Source: Microbacterium flavum (GTDB lineage: Bacteria > Actinomycetota > Actinomycetes > Actinomycetales > Microbacteriaceae). From it: a stretch of DNA of 64,000 bases. Shown piece after piece: positions 8,883-17,607 of the stretch; positions within the stretch are counted from its first letter, which is position 1, and each line of letters starts with the position of its first letter. The stretch is from positions 151,264 through 215,263 of the forward strand of contig NZ_JAFLHG010000007.1 of assembly GCF_018717645.1 (NCBI RefSeq), written 5' to 3'. The notes beneath the pieces were generated by a model. That model ran no database searches, was not told the origin of the DNA, and saw only the letters and a program-made list of their open reading frames with translations. Position numbers and translations under genes: made by a program.

Positions 8883-9782
8883 TTATGCGGCGAAGACCCG
8901 GAGCGCCCGCGGCTCGACCTCGACCTGGAGGGGGAGGGCGCCGACCGGGTCGCCGTCGGCGTACGCCGTGACCCCCGGCGACGCGAGACGCACCCGGTGC
9001 GCGCGGAAGGTCGAGACCTCCGGCAGACCGGTGTGCGTCCCCCGGTAGACCCGGGGGAGCAGCCGCAGCAGGCGCAGCCTGCCCGCCGGTCGCACGATGG
9101 TCACGTCGAGCAGTCCGTCATCGAGCGCGGCATCCGGACAGATCGGGATGCCGCCGCCGTAGGTCCGGCCGTTGCCCACGGTGGCCATGACCAGGTCGCC
9201 CTCGACCGTTCGCGTCGAGCCATCGGCGAGGTCGAGCTCGAGGACGAACGGAGCGCCGGCGAGTGTGACGAACTCGGCGAGGATGGCGAGGGTGTAGCGA
9301 GACCGGCCCCGCGGCCACCGCATCCGGTTGGCGCGGTCGTTGACCTTCGAGTCGAATCCGCTCGCGAGCACCGTGCCGTACCGCACGCTCGTCCCGTCGG
9401 GCCGGATGATCCGGGCGAGGTCGATCGTGCGCACCCGGCCGGCGATCACGGCGTCGGCCGCGGCGTCGGCGTCGAGATCGGCCACTCCCAGCGCGGCGGC
9501 CATGTCGTTGCCCGTCCCGCACGGCACGATGCCGAGGGGGACGCCGGTGCCGGCCAGCTCCTGCAGGGCGAGGGAGACCGTCCCGTCCCCTCCCGCGACG
9601 ACGACCGCGTCGGTGCCGACCTCGAGGGCGGCGCGCAGAAGCGCCGACGACTCCGCGGCGCTTCCCCCCGAGATGATGGCGACGCGGTGGCCTGCCGCGC
9701 GTAGCCTCTCGGCGGCCCGGGTCGCCGCACCGGTGTGCGCGCCCGCGCGGGCGGCGGGATTGAGCAGCAGTGCGACGTCCAT
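8883..9782 (-). CDS. Diacylglycerol kinase-family lipid kinase
   Basis: A 299-residue protein of the DagK/YegS/sphingosine-kinase fold. The nucleotide-binding GGDGT is at 64-68, and PCGTGNDMA at 87-95 is a second family signature. ATP-dependent phosphorylation of diacylglycerol or a related lipid at the membrane is the expected reaction. The start at 9782 is preceded by GAAAGGCGAC. It follows the flavoprotein gene by 25 bp on the same strand and is likely in one operon with it. M. tuberculosis Rv2252, a DAG kinase, sits in the same arrangement (from memory). Confidence 0.88.
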   Translation of the reverse strand: MDVALLLNPAARAGAHTGAATRAAERLRAAGHRVAIISGGSAAESSALLRAALEVGTDAVVVAGGDGTVSLALQELAGTGVPLGIVPCGTGNDMAAALGVADLDADAAADAVIAGRVRTIDLARIIRPDGTSVRYGTVLASGFDSKVNDRANRMRWPRGRSRYTLAILAEFVTLAGAPFVLELDLADGSTRTVEGDLVMATVGNGRTYGGGIPICPDAALDDGLLDVTIVRPAGRLRLLRLLPRVYRGTHTGLPEVSTFRAHRVRLASPGVTAYADGDPVGALPLQVEVEPRALRVFAA

Positions 9783-9807
9783 GTCGCCTTTCGAGGGAGG
9801 GGTGCGG

Positions 9808-11490
9808 TCAGGATGCCGGGGCGGAGGGCGGCAGCAGGACGCCCGGGTTCATGATGCCCTGTGGATCGAGGGTGCGCGCCACGGCGCGCAGCACCTCCAC
9901 GCCGAGACCGCCGATCTCCGGCTCGAGGGCGTCGCGGTGATCGCGTCCGACCGCGTGGTGGTGGGTCACGGTGCCGCCGGCGGCCGTGATCGCGCGTGAG
10001 GCGGCCGCCTTGGCATCCGCCCACTGCGCCAGCGGATCCTCGGTGAGCGCCGCGACGACGGTGAAGTACAGGGAGGCGCCGGAGGGGTAGACGTGCGAGA
10101 TGTGGCACATGATCACCGGGGCCGTGCCGTGAGCGGCGAGCGTCGTGGTCAGCGCCTCCGTGACGGCGCTCTTCAGGGCCGCGAGCCGCGACCAGGTCGC
10201 CGCGGTCTCGAGCGTCTCGGCGAGGACTCCGATGTCGAGGAGGCTGTCGCGCAGCGCGGGGGAGGCGAACCGCCCGCGCTCCCACGATCGGGCGGGGTCC
10301 TCTCCGCGGGAGCGCGCCCCGTGGCGGGCGAAGACGGCGGCGGTCTCCTCCCGCACGCGCTCCGCCTCGCCCGCGCCGTCCGCCTCGAAGGTCGCGACCG
10401 CGAGGGCGCCGCCCAGGCGCAGCAGGTGTCCGCCGAGAGCCGCGTTGACCTTCGTCTCGGCCTCGTCGCTCAGCCGGAGCACGGTGGGGCGGATGCCGGC
10501 CTGCGTGAGCTCGCGGAGGGCGCCCTCGCCCGCGGCGAAGTCGGGGAACGTCCACGCGCCGTACGCCGTGTGCGCGGGGATCGGCCGGACGCGCACGGTC
10601 ACCTCGGTGATGATGCCGAAGGCGCCCTCCGACCCGAGGATCAGCGCGCGGAGGTCCGGACCCGCGGCGCTCGCGGGGGCGACTCCGAGCGCGAGTTCAC
10701 CCGCGGGCGTCGCGACGCGGAGGGCGTGCACGAGATCGTCGAACCGGCCGTATCCGCGCGAAGCCTGGCCGCTCGACCGGGTGGCGGCGAATCCGCCGAG
10801 CGAGGCGTATTCGAAGCTCTGCGGGAAGTGGCCCAGGGTGAGGCCGCGACGGCCGAGGAGCTCCTCGGCCTGGGGGCCCGTCGTTCCGGCCCCGAAGGTC
10901 GCGAGCAGCGAGACCTCGTCGAGGTCGAGCAGTGCGGCGGTGCGCGAGAGGTCGACGGCGACGACGCGGCCGAAGCCCCCGGCCTCCGGCTCCACGCCGC
11001 CGACGACACTCGTCCCGCCGCCGAACGGGACGACCGCGATGCCACGCTCCGCACACGTGCGCAGGATGGCGAGGACTGCGTCGTGGCCCCCGGGGAAGAG
11101 GATCGCATCGGGTGCGGTGGCGCGGTCCTCGAGTCGGCGGCGGAGGAGGTCGGGTGTGCTCTTTCCGCCGAGGTGCAGGCGGCGGATGTCGTCGGCGACG
11201 TCGAGGTCGACGTCGCCGACCGCGGACAGCGCGGCGAGGTCGCCGGCGCTCAGCCGCGACGGGGACACGGCGACGCTGCGGGGGTCGCGGCGGGGGACCG
11301 GGTGCGGGGTGCCCTTCAGGAGGGTCTTCGCGATGGTGCGCGCACCGCGCGGCAGGTGCGCGCCCTGTGAGCCGTCCCCCCACAGGTCCCAGGCCATGCC
11401 GGGACGCGGGGTCGGCTGCTCGGGGAGGGAGAGCCGCTCGGCAGGAGAGCGGGCGGCGGAGGCATCCGGCGTCGACGGCGATCCAGGCAT
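9808..11490 (-). CDS. FAD-binding oxidase, alkyl-DHAP-synthase-like
   Basis: A 560-residue flavoprotein of the VAO/PCMH family. The FAD-binding segment VVPFGGGTSVVGGVEPE is at about 115-131, ESL/FGIITEVTVRVRPIP follows, and the C-terminal GIMNPGVLLP is typical. The layout is closest to alkyldihydroxyacetonephosphate synthase-like bacterial proteins, but the substrate cannot be read from sequence. It is divergent from the tetR gene and upstream of the lipid kinase gene, which suggests a shared role in glycerolipid metabolism. Ether-lipid synthesis itself is only a possibility. Confidence 0.82.
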   Translation of the reverse strand: MPGSPSTPDASAARSPAERLSLPEQPTPRPGMAWDLWGDGSQGAHLPRGARTIAKTLLKGTPHPVPRRDPRSVAVSPSRLSAGDLAALSAVGDVDLDVADDIRRLHLGGKSTPDLLRRRLEDRATAPDAILFPGGHDAVLAILRTCAERGIAVVPFGGGTSVVGGVEPEAGGFGRVVAVDLSRTAALLDLDEVSLLATFGAGTTGPQAEELLGRRGLTLGHFPQSFEYASLGGFAATRSSGQASRGYGRFDDLVHALRVATPAGELALGVAPASAAGPDLRALILGSEGAFGIITEVTVRVRPIPAHTAYGAWTFPDFAAGEGALRELTQAGIRPTVLRLSDEAETKVNAALGGHLLRLGGALAVATFEADGAGEAERVREETAAVFARHGARSRGEDPARSWERGRFASPALRDSLLDIGVLAETLETAATWSRLAALKSAVTEALTTTLAAHGTAPVIMCHISHVYPSGASLYFTVVAALTEDPLAQWADAKAAASRAITAAGGTVTHHHAVGRDHRDALEPEIGGLGVEVLRAVARTLDPQGIMNPGVLLPPSAPAS

Positions 11491-11500
11491 GGCGACAGTA

Positions 11501-11523
11501 TGACAGATTGTGTACTTTTGTCA
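11501..11523. promoter_or_regulatory. Inverted repeat, probable TetR operator
   Basis: TGACA (11501-11505) and TGTCA (11519-11523) form an inverted repeat with a 13-bp AT-richer centre. It sits in the 34-bp gap between the divergent flavoprotein and tetR starts, covering where both promoters must lie. The most economical reading is that the adjacent TetR protein binds here and controls both directions. Confidence 0.5.
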
Positions 11524-11524
11524 C

Positions 11525-12157
11525 ATGGAAGCCGCCGCGCCTCGCACCGAGCCCGCCACCGCCCGGGCGGGACAGACCGGCACGGCCGACGCGATCCTGG
11601 ACGCGGCCCTCGCGGAGACCCTGGCGCACGGCATCCGCCGCACGAGCATCGCCGACATCGCACGCCGCAGCGGCGTGTCCCGCCAGACGATCTACCGCTA
11701 CTGGCCGGATGCGCAGTCCGTGTTCGCGAGTCTCGTCACGCGAGAGGTGATCGCGCAGATCCCGGCGGACGCGGCCGATCCTGGGCCCGCATCCTCCCTC
11801 GACGGGCTCGTCGCGGTGCTCGTCGATGCGGCGGACCGGGTGCGTCGGCTCGAGATCGTCGACCGCCTCCGCGAGACCGACCCCGAACTGTTCGCCCGGT
11901 ACATCCTCGGCCGGCTCGGGACCAGCCAGCGCCACGTGCACGCCGCTCTCGCCGCGCACGTGCGCCGCGGGCAGACGGCGGGGACCGTGCGGGAAGGCGA
12001 CGCCGATCAGCGGGCGGCGATGCTCCTGCTGGTCCTCCAGTCCGCCGTGCAGTCCGCGCCGCTCGTCGCGGAGTGGCTCGACGAGGACGGGTGGCGCCGT
12101 GAGCTGTCCGGTGCGGTGCGGGGAATGCTGCAGCGCTCGGATGCGGGAAGCCCGTGA
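11525..12157 (+). CDS. TetR/AcrR-family transcriptional regulator
   Basis: A 210-residue regulator. The N-terminal HTH (about residues 20-65) contains RTSIADIARRSGVSRQTIYR followed by YW, the usual TetR signature; the C-terminal ligand domain is helical and not assignable. It starts 2 bp after the inverted repeat at 11501-11523 and its stop overlaps the GTG start of glpD. It probably controls the flavoprotein/lipid kinase operon and its own operon with glpD, in response to an unknown lipid or CoA ligand. Confidence 0.9.
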   Translation: MEAAAPRTEPATARAGQTGTADAILDAALAETLAHGIRRTSIADIARRSGVSRQTIYRYWPDAQSVFASLVTREVIAQIPADAADPGPASSLDGLVAVLVDAADRVRRLEIVDRLRETDPELFARYILGRLGTSQRHVHAALAAHVRRGQTAGTVREGDADQRAAMLLLVLQSAVQSAPLVAEWLDEDGWRRELSGAVRGMLQRSDAGSP

Positions 12158-13713
12158 CGTCGGTGCGGGGGCGCACGCCCGGGCCGACCGCGCTGAACGC
12201 CCGGCGCCGCGCGCGCGAGCTCGACGAGGTCGCCGGCGGCGCCGAGATCGACCTCCTCGTGATCGGCGGCGGGATCACGGGCGCGGGCGTCGCCCTCGAC
12301 GCCGCCGCGCGGGGGCTGCGGACCGTCCTGGTCGAGCGCGACGACCTCGCCGCGGGAACGAGCCGCTGGTCGTCCAAGCTCGTGCACGGCGGGCTCCGCT
12401 ACCTCGCCTCCGGCCAGATCGGGATCGCGCACGAGAGCGCCGCGGAGCGGCACCTGCTCCTCACCCGGATCGCGCCGCACCTCACCCGTCCGCTCGCGCA
12501 GATCCTTCCTCTGCACGGCGCCGACGCGCGTGCGCGGGGGGCGTTGATCGGCACCGGGTATGCGCTCGGCGACGCGCTCCGCCGCGCCGTCGGCACCCCC
12601 ACCGCGCTGCTCCCCGCGCCCGCGCTCCTGGGGGCGGCGGCGACGCGTGCGCTCGCACCGGGCGTCCGCGGTGAGGACCTCCGCGGCGGCATCCGCGGGT
12701 GGGACGGGCAGCTCGTCGACGATGCCCGCCTCGTCGTGGCCGTCGCTCGGACCGCGGCCGGGTTCGGCGCACGCATCCTGACGCGTGTGTCCGCGACCTC
12801 GGTCTCCGGCGACGGCGCGCTGCTGCGAGACCGCGTCACCGGGCAGGAGGTGCGCGTCGGCGCGCGCGCCGTCGTGAACGCGACGGGGGTGTGGGCGGCG
12901 ACCGTGACGGATGCCGTGGCCCTCGAACCGAGCCGCGGCACCCACCTCGTCGTGGACACGGCGCGCCTGCGCGGCGCGGACGTGTCGCTGACGGCGCTCG
13001 TGCCCGGGTCGCGGAGCCGATTCGTCTTCACCGTGCCCGCCCTCCACGGGCGCACGTACATCGGGCTCACCGACGTCGCGGCGGAGGGCCTGGACGACGT
13101 GCCCCGCCCGGACGAGAGCGAGATCGACTTCCTGCTCGACACGATCAACACCGTCCTCGCCGATCCGCTCACCCGAGACGACGTGCGCGGCGCCTTCTCG
13201 GGTCTGCGCCCACTGCTGCGCGCGGCCGACGACCCGGCGGGGGAGACCGCCGATCTCTCCCGTCGCCACGCCGTGATCGAGGACGACGAAGGCCTCCTCA
13301 GCGTCGTGGGCGGCAAGCTGACCACCTATCGGCGCATGGCGCAGGATGCCGTGGACGCCGCCGTCCGACGCCGCGGTCTGCCGACTGCGCGGCAATCCCC
13401 GACCGCCGACCTGCCCCTCGTCGGGGCCTGGCCGCGGGAACGGCGGGGCGAGATCGCCGCGCCACTGCGCCTCGTGCGTCGGTACGGCGCCGAAGCACCC
13501 TACGTGGCATCCCTCGGCGACGGCCTTACCGCGGCGCGGAGCGTCACCGCGGCGGAACTCGAGTGGGGCGTGCGGGTGGAGGGCGCGCTCAGCGTCGCCG
13601 ATCTCCTCGACCGCCGCACCCGGCTCGGCCTCGTGGCGGCGGATGCCGAGGCATCCGTCACCGCCGCCTCCGCCGCGTTCGCACGCGCCGGAGTCCGCCC
13701 GCTCGGCGCGTGA
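12154..13713 (+). CDS. glpD: Glycerol-3-phosphate dehydrogenase (FAD)
   Basis: A 519-residue FAD-dependent G3P dehydrogenase that oxidises glycerol-3-phosphate to DHAP and passes electrons to the quinone pool. LLVIGGGITGAGVALDAA is the N-terminal FAD-binding motif, GTSRWSSKLVHGGLRYL is the GlpD signature, and the C-terminal domain is complete. The GTG start overlaps the tetR stop (GTGA). Together with the lipid kinase and flavoprotein genes it forms a glycerol/lipid locus matching the order of Rv2249c-Rv2252. Confidence 0.92.
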   Translation: MTSVRGRTPGPTALNARRRARELDEVAGGAEIDLLVIGGGITGAGVALDAAARGLRTVLVERDDLAAGTSRWSSKLVHGGLRYLASGQIGIAHESAAERHLLLTRIAPHLTRPLAQILPLHGADARARGALIGTGYALGDALRRAVGTPTALLPAPALLGAAATRALAPGVRGEDLRGGIRGWDGQLVDDARLVVAVARTAAGFGARILTRVSATSVSGDGALLRDRVTGQEVRVGARAVVNATGVWAATVTDAVALEPSRGTHLVVDTARLRGADVSLTALVPGSRSRFVFTVPALHGRTYIGLTDVAAEGLDDVPRPDESEIDFLLDTINTVLADPLTRDDVRGAFSGLRPLLRAADDPAGETADLSRRHAVIEDDEGLLSVVGGKLTTYRRMAQDAVDAAVRRRGLPTARQSPTADLPLVGAWPRERRGEIAAPLRLVRRYGAEAPYVASLGDGLTAARSVTAAELEWGVRVEGALSVADLLDRRTRLGLVAADAEASVTAASAAFARAGVRPLGA

Positions 13714-13725
13714 GCGGGCGGGGGA

Positions 13726-16700
13726 TCAGAGCGTGAGCGCCTTCTCCAGGATCGCGGCCTGCTCGCGGGCGTGAACCTTCGGCGAACCGGTCGCCGTCGA
13801 GGCCGCCGCCGCGCGCGAGACACGACGGATCGTGCGTCCGTGCAGGTGCTTGACCACTTCGAGCGCGATGAACGGCCAGGCGCCCTGGTTCTCGGGCTCG
13901 TCCTGCACCCACACCAGCTGCGCGTTCGGGTAGCTGTCGATCACGCGGTTGAGCTCGTCGATCGGCGCCGGGTACAGCTGCTCCAGCCGCACGAGGGCGA
14001 CCTCCGGGTTCGGCTTCTTCTCGAGCTCGCTGACGAGATCCCAGTGGATCTTGCCCGAGTGCAGCAGCACCCGCTTGACGGCGCTCTTGTCGATCGCGCG
14101 ATCGTCGTCGAGCACGGGCTCGAAGCGCCCGTTCGCGAAGTCCGCGACGGGGCTCGTGGCTCCGCGCAGTCGCAGCATCGCCTTCGGGGTGAAGACGATC
14201 AGCGGGCGCCGCGGGCGCGCGTAGGCCTGGCGGCGCAGCAGGTGGAAGTGCGAGGCCGGGGTCGACGGGCGCGCGACGATCATGTTGTCCTGCGCGCACA
14301 TCTGCAGGTAGCGCTCGATGCGCGCGGAGGAGTGATCGGGACCCTGGCCCTCGTAGCCGTGCGGCAGGAGCAGCACGACGGAGGACTGCTGGCCCCACTT
14401 CTGGTCGGCCGCCGAGATGTACTCGTCGATCACCGACTGCGCGCCGTTGGCGAAGTCGCCGAACTGGGCCTCCCACAGGGTGAGGGTGTCCGGACGCTCG
14501 ACCGAGTACCCGTACTCGAACGCCATCGCGGCGTACTCGCTCAGGAGCGAGTCGTAGACGTAGAAGCGGCCCTGGTTCTCACCGAGGTTCGCCAGCGGCA
14601 GCCACTCCTGGCCGTTCGCCCGGTCGTGGAAGACGGCGTGGCGCTGCACGAAGGTGCCGCGACGCGCGTCCTGCCCGGCGAGACGCACATTCGTGCCCTC
14701 CATGAGAAGCGACCCGAAGGCCAGCAGCTCGCCGAACGCCCAGTCGACGCTGCCGTTGCGGCTCATGTCGAGGCGCTTCTCCAGCAGCTGCTGGAGCTTC
14801 GCGTGCACCGTGAAGCCCTCGGGCTTGTTGACGAAGGCGTCGCCGATCTGCGCGACGACCTCGGTGCCCACTCCGGTGGTCTCCGGCTCGCCGACCGCCG
14901 GCGCGACCGTTCCCGTCGAGACGGGAACGACGCTGGTGGTCCCCGTCTCGGCCTCGTGGGTCTCGGCGAAGGCGATCTCGAGGCGGTTCTGGAAGTCCTG
15001 CTTGGCCTTCTCGTACTCCTCCTCGGTGATGTCGCCGCGCCCGACGAGGGACTCGGTGTACAGACGCCGCACCGAGCGCTTCGCCTCGATGAGGTTCGTC
15101 ATGAGGGGCTGCGTCATCGAGGGGTCGTCGCCCTCGTTGTGACCGCGGCGGCGGTAGCAGACGAGGTCGATCACGACGTCGCGACGGAACTGCTGACGGT
15201 AGGCCACCGCCAGCTCGGCGACGCGCACGACGGCCTCCGGGTCATCGCCGTTCACATGCAGGATCGGCGCCTGGATCGTCTTGGCGACGTCGGTCGCGTA
15301 GATCGAGGTGCGCCCGTCCTGGGGGAGGGTCGTGAACCCGACCTGGTTGTTGACGACGACGTGCACGGTCCCGCCGGTGCGGTAGCCGCGCAGCTGCGAC
15401 ATCTGCAGCGTCTCGACCACGACGCCCTGGCCGGCGAACGCGGCGTCGCCGTGGACGAGGATCGGCAGCCAGGAGAACGAGCCGATCGGCTGGCGGTCCT
15501 GCTTGGCGCGCACGATGCCCTCGAGCACGCCGTCGACGGTCTCCAGGTGGGAGGGGTTGGCGGCGAGGTAGACGGGGATGTCCTCCCCGGCATCCGACAC
15601 GAAGGTGCCCTCGGTGCCGAGGTGGTACTTCACGTCGCCCGAGCCGGACTTGGATCCGATCGCGACGGACCCTTCGAACTCGCGGAAGATCTGGCTGTAG
15701 GTCTTGCCGGCGATGTTCGTGAGGACGTTCAGCCGACCCCGGTGCGCCATTCCGATCGCGGCGCCGTCCAGGGAGGCGCCCGCAGCGCCCTGCAGGATCT
15801 CGTCGAGGAGCGGGATCAGGGATTCGCCGCCCTCGAGGGAGAAGCGCTTCTGGCCGACGTACTTGGTCTGCAGGAAGGTCTCGAACGCCTCGGCCTGGTT
15901 CAGCTTGTCGAGGATGCGCAGCTGCTCGTCGTGGCTCGGCTTCTGGTACTTGACCTCGACCTTCTCCTGGAACCACTTGCGCTGGGCCGGGTCCTGGATG
16001 TGCATGTACTCTACGCCGATGGTGCGGCAGTACGAGTCGCGCAGGACGCCGAGGATGTCGCGCAGCTTCATCAGGCGCCGGCCGCCGAAGCCGCCCGTGA
16101 CGAACTCGCGGTCGAGATCCCAGAAGGTGAGGCCGTGGCTCTCGATCTCGAGGTCCGGGTGCGTGCGCTGCACGTACTCGAGCGGGTCGATGTCGGCCAT
16201 GAGGTGCCCGCGGACGCGGTAGGAGTTGATGAGCTCCTGCACGCGCGCCTGCTTGTCGACGCGCTCGGCGAGGTCGACGTTGATGTCGCCCGCCCAGTGG
16301 ATCGGGGCGTACGGGATGCGCAGCGCCGCGAAGATGCCCTCGTAGAAGCCGCGCTGGCCGATGAGCAGCTCGTGCACGATCTTGAGGAACTCGCCCGAGC
16401 CGGCACCCTGGATGACGCGGTGGTCGTAGGTGCTCGTCAGGGTGATCGTCTTGCCGATGCCGAGCTCGACGAGGGTCTTCTCGCTCGACCCCTGGAACTC
16501 GGCGGGGTATTCGAGCGCGCCGGCGCCGACGATGCAGCCCTGGCCCTTCATGAGGCGCGGCACCGAGTGCACGGTGCCGATGCCGCCGGGGTTCGTGAGG
16601 GACACGGTCGTGCCCTGGAAATCCGCAGCCGTGAGCTTGTTCGCACGGGCGCGCTTGACGAGGTCCTCGTAGGAGGCGAGGTACTCCGTGAAGGTGAGGG

Positions 16701-17496
16701 ACTCGGCCTGCTTGATCGAGGGGACCATGAGGGCGCGCGTGCCGTCGGGCTTCGGGAGGTCGATCGCGATGCCGAGGTTCACGTGCGCGGGCGCCACGAC
16801 GGACGGCTTGCCGTCGACCTCGGCGTAGGACACGTTCTGGCTCGGGAAGGCCTTGAGCGCCTGGATCAGCGCCCAGCCGATGAGGTGGGTGAAGCTGATC
16901 TTGCCGCCGCGCGTGCGCGACATGTGGTTGTTGACCACGATGCGGTTGTCGATCATGAGCTTCGCCGGGACGGTGCGCACGCTCGTCGCGGTCGGCACCG
17001 TGAGCGACTCGTCCATGTTCGCCGCGAGGGTCTTCGGCATGCCGCGCAGCGGCGTGACGACGTCCTCGCGGGCCTGGGCGACGGCACCGGGGTTCGCCTT
17101 GGGGGCCTCCGCGGGAACGGGCTGGGGTGCCGCGGGCCGCGTGGTCGTGCGGGCGATCGGCTGCCCGCCGACGACCGGCACCGGCGCGGTGACCGGGCGG
17201 GGCTCGGCGGATGCCGCGGGGGACCCGGCCGGGGCGGACGTCGTCGAGGTCGCAGCCGCCGGGGTCTCCGGCGCGGCGGGGGCGGCAGCCGCGGGCGCGG
17301 CGACGGCATCGGCGGGAGCTGCGGGGGCCGCGGCATCCTTCTGCGTCTTCTCGTAGGCCTCGAGGACCGGCCACCACGACTGGTCGACGGAGCCCCGATC
17401 CTTCACGAATTGGTCGTACATCTCGGCGACGAGCCACTCGTTCGCACCGAAATCGCCGTCGTTCGAAGTTCCCACGCCGGTCACTTGACTGGACAC
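13726..17496 (-). CDS. kgd: Multifunctional 2-oxoglutarate dehydrogenase/decarboxylase E1-E2 fusion
   Basis: A 1256-residue fusion unique to actinobacteria. A short N-terminal segment (NEWLVAEMYDQFVKDRGSVD) is followed by an Ala/Pro-rich linker (about 50-140), then an E2-type succinyltransferase domain (VVNNHMSRTRGGKISFTHLI and the catalytic STYDHRVIQGAGSGEF) and then the ThDP-dependent E1 part (GMAHRGRLNVL, HVNGDDPEAV, VCYRRRGHNEGDDPS). There is no lipoyl domain, so it depends on the pyruvate dehydrogenase E2 subunit. I chose the GTG at 17496, where the conserved N-terminus begins. It converges with glpD, only 12 bp apart. Confidence 0.93.
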   Translation of the reverse strand: MSSQVTGVGTSNDGDFGANEWLVAEMYDQFVKDRGSVDQSWWPVLEAYEKTQKDAAAPAAPADAVAAPAAAAPAAPETPAAATSTTSAPAGSPAASAEPRPVTAPVPVVGGQPIARTTTRPAAPQPVPAEAPKANPGAVAQAREDVVTPLRGMPKTLAANMDESLTVPTATSVRTVPAKLMIDNRIVVNNHMSRTRGGKISFTHLIGWALIQALKAFPSQNVSYAEVDGKPSVVAPAHVNLGIAIDLPKPDGTRALMVPSIKQAESLTFTEYLASYEDLVKRARANKLTAADFQGTTVSLTNPGGIGTVHSVPRLMKGQGCIVGAGALEYPAEFQGSSEKTLVELGIGKTITLTSTYDHRVIQGAGSGEFLKIVHELLIGQRGFYEGIFAALRIPYAPIHWAGDINVDLAERVDKQARVQELINSYRVRGHLMADIDPLEYVQRTHPDLEIESHGLTFWDLDREFVTGGFGGRRLMKLRDILGVLRDSYCRTIGVEYMHIQDPAQRKWFQEKVEVKYQKPSHDEQLRILDKLNQAEAFETFLQTKYVGQKRFSLEGGESLIPLLDEILQGAAGASLDGAAIGMAHRGRLNVLTNIAGKTYSQIFREFEGSVAIGSKSGSGDVKYHLGTEGTFVSDAGEDIPVYLAANPSHLETVDGVLEGIVRAKQDRQPIGSFSWLPILVHGDAAFAGQGVVVETLQMSQLRGYRTGGTVHVVVNNQVGFTTLPQDGRTSIYATDVAKTIQAPILHVNGDDPEAVVRVAELAVAYRQQFRRDVVIDLVCYRRRGHNEGDDPSMTQPLMTNLIEAKRSVRRLYTESLVGRGDITEEEYEKAKQDFQNRLEIAFAETHEAETGTTSVVPVSTGTVAPAVGEPETTGVGTEVVAQIGDAFVNKPEGFTVHAKLQQLLEKRLDMSRNGSVDWAFGELLAFGSLLMEGTNVRLAGQDARRGTFVQRHAVFHDRANGQEWLPLANLGENQGRFYVYDSLLSEYAAMAFEYGYSVERPDTLTLWEAQFGDFANGAQSVIDEYISAADQKWGQQSSVVLLLPHGYEGQGPDHSSARIERYLQMCAQDNMIVARPSTPASHFHLLRRQAYARPRRPLIVFTPKAMLRLRGATSPVADFANGRFEPVLDDDRAIDKSAVKRVLLHSGKIHWDLVSELEKKPNPEVALVRLEQLYPAPIDELNRVIDSYPNAQLVWVQDEPENQGAWPFIALEVVKHLHGRTIRRVSRAAAASTATGSPKVHAREQAAILEKALTL

Positions 17497-17607
17497 GGTT
17501 AGCGCCTGCTTTCGTCGATGAAGATCAGTTCGTGCGGGCTGCGGATGAGCCTCACGCACACATCCATCAAGGGTATCCCATGCTCCGGAGTCGGTACCGT
17601 GGTACTC

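Noticed and set aside
13771..17502. A 1243-codon open frame antisense to kgd
   Set aside because: It mirrors the GC-biased codon pattern of kgd, has no family motif, and the minus-strand protein is a complete known enzyme.
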